Positions 15,810-25,079 of a DNA stretch of 64,000 bases are shown one piece after another. Position 1 is the first letter of the stretch. Each line of letters opens with the position of its first letter. The notes beneath the pieces were generated by a model. That model worked only from the letters and a program-made list of their open reading frames with translations, did no database searches and was not told the origin of the DNA. Position numbers and translations under genes: made by a program. This DNA is from Clostridium sp. UBA701 (GTDB taxonomy: Bacteria > Bacillota > Clostridia > Clostridiales > Clostridiaceae), in the NCBI GenBank assembly GCA_002298125.1, contig DBMJ01000021.1, positions 30,421-94,420 on the forward strand. The letters run 5' to 3'.

Positions 15810-16248
15810 TGTAGAATTATTATCCATGGGGCTTAAGCATGTTGAGGCTGTGGTTTCCTTAAGCAGACTATGTTTTAGTCATCCCTGGAGCGAGGATGCC
15901 TTCAAAGAGGAATTATCTAACACCCTAGCCTTATATACTGTAGCGGCAATAGATGGAAAGGTTATAGGCTATGGAGGTCTATGGACTATATTAGATGAAG
16001 GGCATATAACCAACATAGCAGTACATCCTGAATTTCAAGGACAAGGTATTGCCTCTCTTATACTTCATAACTTAGAGGTTAGATGCAAAGAAAAGGGTAT
16101 ACTTTCCCTCACACTGGAGGTTAGGGCATCAAATTATAAGGCTCAAGGTCTTTATAGCAAATTTGGGTTTGTTATTCAGGGTCTTAGGAAAAACTATTAT
16201 GAGGACCCTGTGGAGGATGCACTGATATTGTGGAAAAACCCTATTTAA
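15802..16248 (+). CDS. rimI: Ribosomal protein S18 alanine N-acetyltransferase
   Basis: This 148-residue GNAT acetyltransferase has the acetyl-CoA motif VHPEFQGQGIAS (Q-x-x-G-x-A type) at about residues 73-84 and LEVRASNYKAQGLYSKFGF, as in RimI. RimI acetylates the N-terminal alanine of ribosomal protein S18. ATG 15802 lies within the end of tsaB with AGAGGG upstream; longer frames to 15712 only read tsaB in another frame. It is the last gene of the tsaE-tsaB-rimI unit, a common arrangement in Firmicutes. Confidence 0.92.
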   Translation: MSNVELLSMGLKHVEAVVSLSRLCFSHPWSEDAFKEELSNTLALYTVAAIDGKVIGYGGLWTILDEGHITNIAVHPEFQGQGIASLILHNLEVRCKEKGILSLTLEVRASNYKAQGLYSKFGFVIQGLRKNYYEDPVEDALILWKNPI

Positions 16249-16262
16249 GCTGGATATAGCGT

Positions 16263-16302
16263 AAAAAAGCTCCAATCTTTTAAAAAAGATTAGAGCTTTT
16301 TA
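16263..16302. terminator. Bidirectional terminator after rimI
   Basis: Arms AAAAGCTC-n-AATC and GATT-n-GAGCTTTT (about 16265-16301) enclose a short AT-rich loop, with T-runs on both strands. It serves rimI and, from the other side, ribU. Confidence 0.85.
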
Positions 16303-16330
16303 TTATGGGGTAAAACTTATAAGCTAAATA

Positions 16331-16963
16331 TTATACTCTCTCTATTTTAGTACTACTTTTACTGTAGTTTCCCTCTTTATGGAGTATAGGGGATACCTTT
16401 TTGTATATCAAAATTGTTATTGCTGATACCAAAATTCCCTTTACTAGGTTAAAGGGAGCAATTGACCACAATACCAAGGTTGGCATATCCTTTACTAGTG
16501 GATTAACCTTACTTCCCATAGCCACTATAGCATCCATTGGGATATGAAAGGCTGTAACGTATAGAGGAAGCATTACATAAATATTGATTAGACATGCAGC
16601 TGCTGTAAACACAATGGTTCCAGCTGCAAGGGAAATTGCTGCCATTTTCTTATTTTTCTTTCTATTGTATATCATACCTGAAGTCATAACAAAGATGGCT
16701 CCTAACACAAAGTTGGCCAGTTCTCCTACGAAGGCTGTATTAGTTCCTCTGATTATAAGCTTTAAAATGTTCTTTAGAAGCTCTACTGCTACACCCACCC
16801 AAGGCCCTAGCGCGAAAGCTCCTATAAGTGCTGGCAAATCACTTACATCAATTTTTAAGAATTCTGGGAAAATTGGAATGGAGATTTCAAACAGCATCAA
16901 TATAAATGCTATAACCCCCAATAATGAGATTTTGATAAGTGTGTTTAATCTTGTTCTTTTCAT
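16331..16963 (-). CDS. ribU: Riboflavin ECF transporter S component
   Basis: This 210-residue membrane protein has about five to six hydrophobic segments and the RibU pattern: FEISIPIFPEFLKIDVSDLPALIGAFALGP near the N-terminus and GELANFVLGAIFV in the middle. RibU binds riboflavin and pairs with the shared EcfA/A'/T energising module, which is not encoded here. ATG 16963 has GGAGGGTG upstream; the longer frame would run into the riboswitch terminator. An FMN riboswitch lies directly upstream, which confirms the substrate class. Confidence 0.95.
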   Translation of the reverse strand: MKRTRLNTLIKISLLGVIAFILMLFEISIPIFPEFLKIDVSDLPALIGAFALGPWVGVAVELLKNILKLIIRGTNTAFVGELANFVLGAIFVMTSGMIYNRKKNKKMAAISLAAGTIVFTAAACLINIYVMLPLYVTAFHIPMDAIVAMGSKVNPLVKDMPTLVLWSIAPFNLVKGILVSAITILIYKKVSPILHKEGNYSKSSTKIERV

Positions 16964-17003
16964 ACCTTCACCCTCCTGGTTTAGATATCTTCCAGGGTAC
17001 AAT

Positions 17004-17030
17004 AAAAAGCCCCGACAAAAAGTCAGGGCC
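17004..17030 (-). terminator. FMN riboswitch terminator
   Basis: On the minus strand, GCCCTGAC and GTCGGGGC pair (one G-U) around TTTTT and are followed by TTTTTATT. It is expected to form when FMN is bound. Confidence 0.85.
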
Positions 17031-17045
17031 ATAAACCATACAAAT

Positions 17046-17152
17046 ACCTTCTTTCATCCAGACTATACTGTCGGCTTCGGAGTTACACCGAATCTGCCAT
17101 AATGGCTCGCGGGCTATACCGCCGGTGGGGACTTACACCCCGCCCTGAAGAT
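17046..17152 (-). ncRNA. FMN riboswitch (RFN element)
   Basis: Minus-strand sequence begins CTTCAGGGCGGGGTGTAAG, then TCCCCACCGGCGGTATAGCC, and ends GTCTGGATGAAAGAAGG, all hallmark RFN blocks. It binds FMN and represses ribU expression by termination. Confidence 0.97.
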
Positions 17153-17175
17153 TATCTTATTTTATTTACATTTCT

Positions 17176-17204
17176 ATTATAAAACATTAACACCATTTAT
17201 TCAA
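17176..17204 (-). promoter_or_regulatory. Promoter of the FMN riboswitch-ribU transcript
   Basis: The minus strand carries TTGAAT (17204-17199), a 17-base spacer and TATAAT (17181-17176), putting the start near 17169, shortly before the aptamer. Confidence 0.75.
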
Positions 17205-17214
17205 TATGGAAAGA

Positions 17215-19392
17215 TTAATTTTTTTTCATACTAAGGGCAATTCTCTTTCTTTTCTCATCTACTTCTAATACCCTTACCTCTACCACATCTCCAACCTTTA
17301 CTACATCTAAGGGGTGCTTTACAAACCTGTCTGCCAGCTGACTCTTATGTACAAGTCCATCCTGGTGAACTCCAATATCTACAAAGGCACCAAAATCTGA
17401 TACATTTCTTACTGTTCCCATAAGCATCATACCTGGTTTTAAATGAGTGATGTCAATTACCCCAGTCTTAAATATAGGCTTAGGCAGCTCCTCCCTTGGG
17501 TCTCTTCCTGGCTTCTTAAGCTCCTTAATCATATCCTTCAATGTAGGAATACCAATTCCCGCAGCTTCTGCAAGGGAAGCTTCTGAAGCTTTACTCACCC
17601 TATCCTCAATATCCTTTAGTCCTCCAGCCTTTAAGTCTTCCATAGTATAGTTTAAGAGCTTTAACACCACTCTTGCTGCCTCATAGGATTCTGGATGCAC
17701 TGCAGTGCAATCTAAAGGCTCAGAGCTCTCCATAACTCTTAAAAAGCCTGCACACTGCTCAAAAGCCTTATCTCCTAGTCTCTTTACCTTTAAAAGCTCT
17801 TTACGAGAGGAGAACTTGCCCTGCTCTTCTCTGTAATTTACTATGTTTTGCGCAATAGTATTATTTACTCCTGATATATAGGATAGCAAGGAGGGTGTTG
17901 CAGTGTTTAAATCTACTCCAACGTTATTAACACAATCCTCCACTACTCCCATAAGGGATTCATCCAGTTTCTTGGGTGTCACATCATGCTGATACTGACC
18001 TACTCCTATGGACTTAGGGTCTATTTTAACCAGCTCTGCCAAAGGATCCTGCAATCTTCTCCCAATGGATATGGCACCTCTTATAGAAACATTTATATTA
18101 GGATATTCTTTAGTGGCAAGCTCTGAGGCAGAATATACAGAGGCTCCAGCTTCTGAAACTACCACATAAAATAACTCCCTGCCAGTTTCTGCTTTTACCT
18201 CCTCTATAAGCCTTGCCAGCACCTCTTCAGATTCTCTGCTAGCTGTACCATTACCAAGTGAAATTACCTCCACCTTGTGTTTATACACCAATTCCTTCAG
18301 CCTTCTTAAAGCACCTGCCACATCATTTTGTGGTGCTGTAGCATATACTGTAGCTTCCTCTAGAAACTTTCCTGTATCATCTAAAATCGCTATCTTACAC
18401 CCCGTTCTAAAGCCAGGGTCGTATCCCATTACTATCTTTCCCTTAATAGGAGACTGCATTAAAAGAGCCTTTAGATTAGCTTTAAAAATCTTTATGGCTC
18501 CATCTTCACCCTTATCTGTAAGCTCACTTCGAATTTCTCTCTCAATTGATGGGAATATCAACCTTTTTAAGGCATCCGCTGCACTGTTTTCCACATAGGC
18601 ATCGGTTATTGCATTTCCCTTAACAGTTTGCCTTTTAAGATAATCCAAAATTTTGTCTATATCTGCATTAATTTTTACAGAGAGAATTTTTTCTTTTTCT
18701 CCTCTATTTATAGCTAGTATTCTATGTGGTGGAATGTTCTTTACTTCTTCTGAATACTCATAGTACATTTCATAGGGTGTAGGCTCCTCGCTGCCGCCCT
18801 TAGTTTCAATTTTCCCTTCCCTCATAACAAAGGCTCTTATCCATTTCCTATACTCTGCTTCATCAGAAATCCACTCTGCAATAATATCCATTGCTCCCTG
18901 CAGGGCCTCTTCTTCAGTGGCTACCAGCTTTTCTTTAGGTGTATCCTCACCACTACATATATACTCTTTAGCGCAAGCCATCAAATCTCCATTAAACTCT
19001 CCATTAAAAATAACCTCTGCCAGAGGCTTTAATCCTTTTGCTTCAGCAATGGTAGCTTTTGTCCTCTTCTTGGGCTTAAAGGGTCTATATATATCCTCCA
19101 CCTCTGTGATAGTCTCACATCCGTATATGGCCTTTTTTAGCTCCTCTGTAAGTTTTTCCTGCTCGTCAATAAGCCTTACCACATCCTCTTTTCTCTCTTG
19201 AAGATTCCTAAGGTATGTAAGTCTTTCAAAAAAACTTCTAAGTAGAGCATCGTCCATTCCACCTGTTCTCTCTTTACGATATCTAGCAATAAAAGGTACA
19301 GTATTACCCTCATCTAAAAGCTCAATAACTGCCTTAACCTGATTATGAGATATCCTAAGCTCTTCTGCCAACTTCCTTTCAATACTCTCCAT
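17215..19392 (-). CDS. tex: Tex-family S1 RNA-binding transcription accessory protein
   Basis: This 725-residue protein has the Tex layout: an N-terminal helical region (AVIELLDEGNTVPFIARYRKERTGG), a YqgF/RNase H-like domain (GYDPGFRTGCKIAILD) near residue 325, helix-hairpin-helix repeats (NTATPSLLSYISGVN), and a C-terminal S1 domain (GTVRNVSDFGAFVDIG). Tex is linked to transcription and RNA binding; its exact role is unsettled. ATG 19392 has GGAGG 6-7 bases upstream and is preferred over the frame from 19410. Monocistronic, just downstream of prfB. Confidence 0.95.
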   Translation of the reverse strand: MESIERKLAEELRISHNQVKAVIELLDEGNTVPFIARYRKERTGGMDDALLRSFFERLTYLRNLQERKEDVVRLIDEQEKLTEELKKAIYGCETITEVEDIYRPFKPKKRTKATIAEAKGLKPLAEVIFNGEFNGDLMACAKEYICSGEDTPKEKLVATEEEALQGAMDIIAEWISDEAEYRKWIRAFVMREGKIETKGGSEEPTPYEMYYEYSEEVKNIPPHRILAINRGEKEKILSVKINADIDKILDYLKRQTVKGNAITDAYVENSAADALKRLIFPSIEREIRSELTDKGEDGAIKIFKANLKALLMQSPIKGKIVMGYDPGFRTGCKIAILDDTGKFLEEATVYATAPQNDVAGALRRLKELVYKHKVEVISLGNGTASRESEEVLARLIEEVKAETGRELFYVVVSEAGASVYSASELATKEYPNINVSIRGAISIGRRLQDPLAELVKIDPKSIGVGQYQHDVTPKKLDESLMGVVEDCVNNVGVDLNTATPSLLSYISGVNNTIAQNIVNYREEQGKFSSRKELLKVKRLGDKAFEQCAGFLRVMESSEPLDCTAVHPESYEAARVVLKLLNYTMEDLKAGGLKDIEDRVSKASEASLAEAAGIGIPTLKDMIKELKKPGRDPREELPKPIFKTGVIDITHLKPGMMLMGTVRNVSDFGAFVDIGVHQDGLVHKSQLADRFVKHPLDVVKVGDVVEVRVLEVDEKRKRIALSMKKN

Positions 19393-19434
19393 AATATCCT
19401 CCATTAACAAAACATTTAATTCGATTCCTATTAT

Positions 19435-20557
19435 TTACTGCTGCAGACTGCCACTTTTATTCTGCTTTAAATACTCCTTTATAAATATATCGATATCACC
19501 ATTCATAACTGCATCAATATTACCAATCTCCGTTAAGGTTCTATGATCCTTAACTAGGGTATAGGGCTGAAATACATAGGAACGAATCTGGCTTCCCCAC
19601 CCAATATCCTTAAGCTCTCCAGATAGGTCTTCAATTTTTTCCTTATGAGCCCTATCCTTTAATTCTATGAGTTTTGCCTTTAACAGCTTCATTGCTGTTT
19701 CTCTATTGCTGTGCTGACTTCTCTCATTCTGGCACTGTACCACAAGCCCTGTAGGAATATGAGTTATTCTAACTGCTGATTCCGTCTTGTTTACATACTG
19801 TCCTCCAGCTCCTCCTGCCCTAAAGGTATCCAGCTTTAAATCCTCTGGATTGATATCTATGTCCTGTGCCTTGGTAAGCTCAGGCAACACTTCTACAGAG
19901 GCAAAGGAGGTCTGTCTCTTTCCTGCAGCATTAAAGGGAGAAATCCTCACCAGACGGTGAATTCCCTTTTCTGCCTTTAAATAGCCATAGGCATACTCTC
20001 CACATATTTTTAAAGTAACACCCTTAATTCCTGCCTCGTCACCTGGCAGATAGTCTAAGGTCTCCACCTTATAGCCCTTTTTATCACACCACCTAGAGTA
20101 CATTCTAAGAAGCATCTCAGTCCAATCCTGAGCATCAGTTCCTCCTACTCCGGCATGAAGGGTCACAATGGCATTGTTCCTGTCATATTCTCCTGAAAGC
20201 GTAACCTGAATTCTAAAGTCCTCCAATTCCTCCCCCAGTGAGTCTATCTCTCTAATTATATCCCTATAGGTTTCTTCATCCTCTTCATCACCAATAAGAG
20301 CAATTAGCTCCTCTATATCCTGAAGGGACTTTACGAAACCTTTATAGCTCTCTAATTTATCCTTGAGGTTTTTTGCCTCCTGGGTAATTAATTGTGCCTC
20401 TTCAATATTATCCCAAAAGTTTGTCTCCTGCATTTTATTTTCAAGCTCTTCCACCCTTTTCTCTAGACGTAAAGGGTCAAAGTGAACCACTCACTTCTTC
20501 TAAGATTTCCTTAAAATCAACCACCCTGGAAGCGGCGGCTTCAAATTGAATTAACAC
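19435..20557 (-). CDS. prfB: Peptide chain release factor 2 (programmed +1 frameshift)
   Basis: RF2 ends translation at UGA and UAA. The main frame (19435-20478) carries GGAGGQYVNKTES with the catalytic GGQ. The true gene starts upstream in another frame: GTG at 20557 with AGGTG before it opens 26 codons (LIQFEAAASRVVDFKEI...), which end in CTT-TGA-C. Skipping one T after CTT joins this to DPLRLEKRVEELENK, giving about 373 residues, the usual RF2 length. The RF2 autoregulatory frameshift is well established. An apparent GTG start at 20490 would remove the N-terminal helix and is an artefact of frame finding. It lies between secA and tex. Confidence 0.95.
20476..20496 (-). promoter_or_regulatory. 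prfB programmed frameshift site
   Basis: The minus strand reads GTGAGTGGTTCACTTTGAC. CTT-TGA-C is the standard slippery stop. The Shine-Dalgarno-like stimulator expected 3 bases before CTT (AGGGGG in E. coli) is here only AGTGGT, a weaker match. Confidence 0.88.
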
Positions 20558-20598
20558 CACTTTTCACCTACTTCACTTTTTATTGAACTATTTAGAAT

Positions 20599-20631
20599 AA
20601 AAGCGTGACTTTAGGATAAAATCACGCTTTT
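20599..20631 (-). terminator. Terminator of secA
   Basis: Arms AAAAGCGTGA (20599-20608) and TCACGCTTTT (20622-20631) lie in the gap between secA and prfB; the minus strand continues with TATTCT, so the T-run is short. Confidence 0.72.
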
Positions 20632-20646
20632 AAAACTTACTTATGA

Positions 20647-23151
20647 TTAGCCCTGTCTTCCACAGCAGTTCTTGTATTTTTTGCCGGAGCCGCAAGGACA
20701 TGCATCATTTCTTCCAACCTTCTTATCCCTTCTTACAGGTTCCTTCTTTACAGAATCATCATAGTTGGTAGAGGTTTCCTTTGCAACTCTCTCCCTTTCT
20801 GGTGCCTTTTCAACCTGAACATGGAAGAGATACTTTATAGTATCCTGCTTGATGTTGTAGATCATCTCATTAAACATCTCGCTTCCTTCAAACTGATAGG
20901 CTTGAGCAGGATCCTGCTGCTTATAGGCTCTAAGACCCATACCCTGCTTCAAATGATCCATATTATCTATGTGATCCATCCACTTTGTATCTACAACTCT
21001 TAAAAGTATAACTCTCTCTATTTCTCTTAGCTGTTCTTCACCAAAGTCAGCTTCCTTTTTGCTATATATTTCTCTTGCTGTTTTAACAAGCTCTTCCTTA
21101 ATCTCCTCTGGCAGCATTCCCTTAAGGTCGTCTATCTTGATCTTGCCCTTAGGTAAGAAGAACTCTTCCATGTAATGAAGCAGCTTCTTTAAATCATCCT
21201 CTAGATTTTCCTCCACTCCGGAAAGGTGAGAATCTACAGCTGAGGTTAGAACCTCCTCCATCATTTCTGATATTTGTTCCTTTAGGTTTTCACCCTCTAA
21301 TACCTGTGAACGCTGATGGTAAATTATCTCTCTTTGTTTGTTCATAACATCATCGTACTGCAGTAGGGATTTTCTTATGTCAAAGTTATTACCTTCAACC
21401 TTCTTCTGAGCATTTTCTATAGCAGAGCTTACCATTTTACTTTCAATGGCTTCATCATCCTGAAGACCTAACTTTTCTACTAAGCCCTTTATCTTTTCAG
21501 AGCCAAAGATTCTCATAAGGTCATCCTCTAAGGATACATAGAAGGTAGATGAACCTGCATCTCCCTGACGACCTGAACGACCTCTTAACTGATTGTCAAT
21601 ACGTCTTGACTCATGACGTTCTGTACCCATTATCTTTAAGCCGCCAAGCTCTTTTACACCTTCTCCAAGCTTTATGTCTGTACCACGACCAGCCATGTTG
21701 GTTGCGATAGTAACCATACCAGCTTCGCCTGCATGAGATATGATCTCTGCTTCCATTTCATGATACTTGGCATTAAGCACCTGATGAGGTACTCCCCTTC
21801 TTTTTAACATAGAGGATAATACTTCTGACTTTTCGATGCTTACGGTACCTACTAAAATTGGCTGCCCTATTTCATTGGTCCTTTTAATTTCTTCTACTAT
21901 GGCTTCAAACTTGCCCTTTTCAGTTTTATAAACTAAATCAGGATTATCTATTCTTACTACTGGAAGATGGGTTGGTATAACTACAACGTCTAAATTATAT
22001 ATCTCTCTAAATTCATTTTCTTCTGTTAGTGCAGTTCCTGTCATACCAGAGAGCTTAGTGAACATTCTAAAATAGTTCTGGAAGGTGATGGTAGCAAGGG
22101 TTTTAGACTCCTTCTCCACCTTAACTCCCTCTTTAGCCTCTATAGCCTGATGAAGACCATCACTATATCTTCTTCCCTCCATCAGTCTTCCTGTAAACTC
22201 GTCAACTATTATTACCTGGTCATCCTTAACCATGTAATCTATATCTCTTTTCATCATGTAATTTGCCTTTAAGGCCTGCACTACATGATGCTGTATTTCC
22301 ATATTGTCTGGATCAGCATAGTTATCTAGATTAAAGAACTTCTCAGCCTTTTCTACACCCTCTTCTGTTAAAATTACAGAGTTGGCTTTTTCATCTAGGG
22401 TAAAATGCTCATCTTTATTTAAGCTCTTTACAAAATAGTCAGCTATCTTATAAAATTCTGTAGATTTTTCTCCCTCACCTGAAATTATAAGAGGGGTTCT
22501 AGCTTCGTCTATAAGTATGGAGTCAACTTCGTCTACTATGGCAAAGTTCAATTCTCTTTGAACTCTTTCTTCCTTGTATATAACCATGTTGTCTCTAAGA
22601 TAGTCAAATCCAAATTCATTATTAGTTCCATAGGTTATATCACAATTATAGGCATATTGTCTTTCAGGCTGTGATAAATTATGAAGAATAACCCCAACAC
22701 TAAGTCCTAGAAATTCATATATTTGACCCATCCAGTCTCTGTCTCTTTTAGCCAAATAGTCATTTACAGTAACTATATGTACTCCTTTGCCAGATAGTGC
22801 GTTTAGATAAGCTGGGAGAGTTGCTGCTAACGTCTTTCCTTCACCAGTTTTCATTTCAGATATTCTTCCCTGGTGAAGCACAATACCACCTATTAGCTGT
22901 TCTCTAAAGTGTTTTTGACCTATGGTTCTTACGCCAGCCTCTCTAACAACTGCAAAGGCTTCAGGAAGTATATCATCTAGTGTTTCTCCATTTTTTAACC
23001 TTTCCTTGAATCCTTCAGTTTTATTTCTTAATGCTTCGTCGGAAAGAGTCTGCATGGCCTCATCCATAGCTTCTATTTTATCTACTATAGGTAAAATCTT
23101 ATTTACTTGTCTTTCGCTATAACTACCAAAAACTTTATTCCATAATCCCAT
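20647..23151 (-). CDS. secA: Preprotein translocase ATPase SecA
   Basis: This 834-residue motor drives proteins through SecYEG. It has the Walker A motif in [18 protein letters not shown] near residue 100, Walker B in [15 protein letters not shown], the helicase motif [13 protein letters not shown], and [11 protein letters not shown]. The C-terminus carries the zinc finger [14 protein letters not shown], which binds SecB or ribosomes in other species. The length is typical for a Firmicute SecA. ATG start, [10 protein letters not shown]. It follows hpf, an order (hpf-secA-prfB) shared with Bacillus. Confidence 0.98.
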   Translation of the reverse strand: MGLWNKVFGSYSERQVNKILPIVDKIEAMDEAMQTLSDEALRNKTEGFKERLKNGETLDDILPEAFAVVREAGVRTIGQKHFREQLIGGIVLHQGRISEMKTGEGKTLAATLPAYLNALSGKGVHIVTVNDYLAKRDRDWMGQIYEFLGLSVGVILHNLSQPERQYAYNCDITYGTNNEFGFDYLRDNMVIYKEERVQRELNFAIVDEVDSILIDEARTPLIISGEGEKSTEFYKIADYFVKSLNKDEHFTLDEKANSVILTEEGVEKAEKFFNLDNYADPDNMEIQHHVVQALKANYMMKRDIDYMVKDDQVIIVDEFTGRLMEGRRYSDGLHQAIEAKEGVKVEKESKTLATITFQNYFRMFTKLSGMTGTALTEENEFREIYNLDVVVIPTHLPVVRIDNPDLVYKTEKGKFEAIVEEIKRTNEIGQPILVGTVSIEKSEVLSSMLKRRGVPHQVLNAKYHEMEAEIISHAGEAGMVTIATNMAGRGTDIKLGEGVKELGGLKIMGTERHESRRIDNQLRGRSGRQGDAGSSTFYVSLEDDLMRIFGSEKIKGLVEKLGLQDDEAIESKMVSSAIENAQKKVEGNNFDIRKSLLQYDDVMNKQREIIYHQRSQVLEGENLKEQISEMMEEVLTSAVDSHLSGVEENLEDDLKKLLHYMEEFFLPKGKIKIDDLKGMLPEEIKEELVKTAREIYSKKEADFGEEQLREIERVILLRVVDTKWMDHIDNMDHLKQGMGLRAYKQQDPAQAYQFEGSEMFNEMIYNIKQDTIKYLFHVQVEKAPERERVAKETSTNYDDSVKKEPVRRDKKVGRNDACPCGSGKKYKNCCGRQG

Positions 23152-23276
23152 TTTTTCATCCTCGCATTCCTTTTATAAACTGTATACCTTATAGATTATA
23201 CCATTTAATCCTATGTCATTCAACTTAATGGCAGTTATATTTTGTTATAAAAATATTATGCTCAATAAAATTTTGA

Positions 23277-23298
23277 AGGAGAGTGTTTCCACTCTCCT
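23277..23298 (-). terminator. Terminator-like hairpin after hpf
   Basis: Arms AGGAGAGTG (23277-23285) and CACTCTCCT (23290-23298) enclose a 4-base loop. On the minus strand the following tract is TCAAAATTTT, a weak U-run, so termination may be partial. Confidence 0.65.
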
Positions 23299-23323
23299 CA
23301 TTAGTCACAATATTTTAAATTTC

Positions 23324-23854
23324 TTAAAATTCAGGTTCGATTAAGCCATAATTTCCATCATTTCTCTTATAAACTACGTTTACATCGCCATTTTCAGCAC
23401 TTCTATAAACGAAGAAGCTGTGTCCTAAAAGCTCCATTTGAAGTACTGCTTCCTCAGCAGACATTGGCTTCATGGCAAATCTCTTGGTCCTAACTATCTT
23501 AGACTCCTCTTCATCCTCCTCAGGTTCATATTTAACTATTGCCTGGAATCTTAGGGAATCTCCATGTATTCTTCTCTCAAGCTTGGTCTTTTGCTTGCGT
23601 ATTTGTCTTTCAAGTTTATCAATTACCAAATCTATAGAAGCATACATATCTTCATTTGACTCTTCTCCCCTTAATATTACTCCATTAAATGGGATAGTGA
23701 CTTCTATTATTTGGTTGTTCTTCTGTACACTAAGTGTAGCATGAGCTTCTACCTCTGGGTTAAAATATTTTTCTAGCTTTGACAGTTTCTTTTCTACTGC
23801 ATTCCTCAAACCGCTGGTAATTTCAATATTTTTACCGCTTACTGTAATTCTCAT
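23324..23854 (-). CDS. hpf: Ribosome hibernation-promoting factor, long form (RaiA/HPF)
   Basis: This 176-residue protein is the long type. The N-terminal RaiA domain (residues 1-100, MRITVSGKNIEITSGLRNAV ... IRGEESNEDMYASIDLVIDKLERQI type blocks) binds the 30S subunit. A C-terminal domain (KRFAMKPMSAEEAVLQMELLGHSFFVYR) causes dimerisation into 100S ribosomes. It stores inactive ribosomes in stationary phase. A noncoding RNA of the raiA type lies 300 bases upstream on the same strand but ends in its own terminator, so hpf should have a separate promoter, which I could not place with confidence. Confidence 0.96.
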   Translation of the reverse strand: MRITVSGKNIEITSGLRNAVEKKLSKLEKYFNPEVEAHATLSVQKNNQIIEVTIPFNGVILRGEESNEDMYASIDLVIDKLERQIRKQKTKLERRIHGDSLRFQAIVKYEPEEDEEESKIVRTKRFAMKPMSAEEAVLQMELLGHSFFVYRSAENGDVNVVYKRNDGNYGLIEPEF

Positions 23855-24156
23855 TCAGGTCAGCCCCTCTCTGTACCCCTTAGGGTAATTTTAGTTTGTT
23901 ATGTAATTTATTTTGTTATTAATATTGTAATACGAAGAACTGTACTTCACAAGTGAAAAAAAATAAATTAACAAAATATTTAATAAAATAAATTTATTAT
24001 TAACAAATATTGAGTATCAAGGTCGAAAAAAGCCCTTTTTAGAATTTTTAGCACTTAAACTATACAATATCTTTCCTACTATATATTTATATTTTAGCTC
24101 CTTTTAATATTACTATACAGCTATTTAAATTTCCTAGGAAGCATAATTACAAGCAT

Positions 24157-24192
24157 AAAAAAAGGCTGAATAATTAAATTCAACCTTTTTTT
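24157..24192 (-). terminator. Terminator of the raiA RNA
   Basis: On the minus strand, AAAAAAAGGTTGAAT and ATTCAGCCTTTTTTT pair (one G-U) around a 6-base loop; the T-run is seven long. It ends the RNA well before hpf. Confidence 0.92.
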
Positions 24193-24397
24193 GCTAAGCT
24201 GTTTGACCTGGTCTTTGACCCCACACTCGCCTGCTGGAGCTTTCGCTACCCGGTATTATCCTCTCACTACAGACTCTCTCGTATTAACGGCAGGACTTAC
24301 TTCTAAGCCGCACCATGCTCATTAAACCTTGTTTAACTTACGTGGATCGTTTTGCCTGCGACTGGCATCGACTTTCAACCACAAACCCAACTTAACT
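24193..24397 (-). ncRNA. raiA-motif noncoding RNA
   Basis: No protein frame is present, but the stretch is GC-richer than its surroundings and full of short complementary segments. On the minus strand it reads GTTGGGTTTGTGGTTGAAAG, CGATGCCAGTCGCAGGC, AATACGAGAGAGTCTGTAG, GGGTAGCGAAAGCTCCAGC and GGGGTCAAAGACCAGG. Size (about 205 bases plus terminator), high structure and location directly upstream of hpf (raiA) match the raiA RNA motif known from Firmicutes, which affects sporulation and aggregation in C. acetobutylicum by an unknown mechanism. I know the motif by context and general pattern; a covariance model search would settle it. 6S RNA is the alternative, less likely from sequence. Confidence 0.83.
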
Positions 24398-24403
24398 AAT
24401 ATT

Positions 24404-24431
24404 ATTATATACTACTTTTAGCCGCAGTCAA
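24404..24431 (-). promoter_or_regulatory. Promoter of the raiA RNA, inside the end of comFC
   Basis: The minus strand carries TTGACT (24431-24426), a 16-base spacer and TATAAT (24409-24404). The -35 lies in the last codons of comFC and the -10 covers its stop codon. Transcription would start near 24397. Confidence 0.75.
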
Positions 24432-25079
24432 TATAATTATTTCATCTGCTCCCTTCTCCTCCAAGGCAAGAGCGCAGTAGAAGGAGGTAGCACCAGTGGT
24501 AATCACGTCATCCACCAGCAATATGTGCTTTCCCACAATGTGTTTTTCTCCTGTAGCTGTAAAGCTGTTTTCTAAGTTAAGCCAGCGCTGCACTCCGTCT
24601 AATCCAATTTGATCCACAGTTTCCCTGCTTTTAACAACATCCTCAATTAGAGTTACCCCATGGTTTTCAGCCAAAGCCTTTGCTAAGTATCTGCTCTGAT
24701 TGTAGCCTCTTAACCTCTCTCTCCTCAGTGTCATAGGCACATAGGCCACAGCATCAAACTTAAGCTTTTGTTTAGCTATAACTTCCTCCATTAGCTCTAT
24801 AAGTACTCTTCCACAGTTGAAATCTCCTCTATATTTAAGCCCTGAAATAAGCTCCTTTACTATATTGGTATAATAAACCGCACTATAGCATCTATAATTT
24901 TTAGTGCTCTTTTCTATATTCCATCCTTCACTGCAAAAGACAATATGCTTTAAACAGCTTGTACATAGGTACTTCTCTGCATAAGCCCCACAATGTATGC
25001 AATTGTCTCCCCCGCCATATATAAGCTCTAAGAGCCCTCTAAAACCAAATTTTAAAGCTGAAGTAAGCCTTCCTCCCAT
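24405..25079 (-). CDS. comFC: ComF-family phosphoribosyltransferase-like protein
   Basis: This 224-residue protein has an N-terminal zinc-type pair of Cys motifs (CIHC ... CTSC, about residues 27-41) and a type I phosphoribosyltransferase domain with the PRPP loop ILLVDDVITTGAT near residue 190. YVPMTLRRERLRGYNQSRYLAKALA is the usual ComFC signature. In transformable Firmicutes ComFC supports DNA uptake. It overlaps the comFA-like gene by 28 bases, a coupled pair. Its 3' end contains the promoter of the raiA RNA. Confidence 0.9.
   Translation of the reverse strand: MGGRLTSALKFGFRGLLELIYGGGDNCIHCGAYAEKYLCTSCLKHIVFCSEGWNIEKSTKNYRCYSAVYYTNIVKELISGLKYRGDFNCGRVLIELMEEVIAKQKLKFDAVAYVPMTLRRERLRGYNQSRYLAKALAENHGVTLIEDVVKSRETVDQIGLDGVQRWLNLENSFTATGEKHIVGKHILLVDDVITTGATSFYCALALEEKGADEIIILTAAKSSI

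Noticed and set aside
24193..24397. 6S RNA, SRP RNA or RNase P RNA as identity of the structured RNA
   Set aside because: The RNase P and SRP hallmark sequences are absent, and nothing specific to 6S was seen; the position before hpf and the size fit raiA RNA better.
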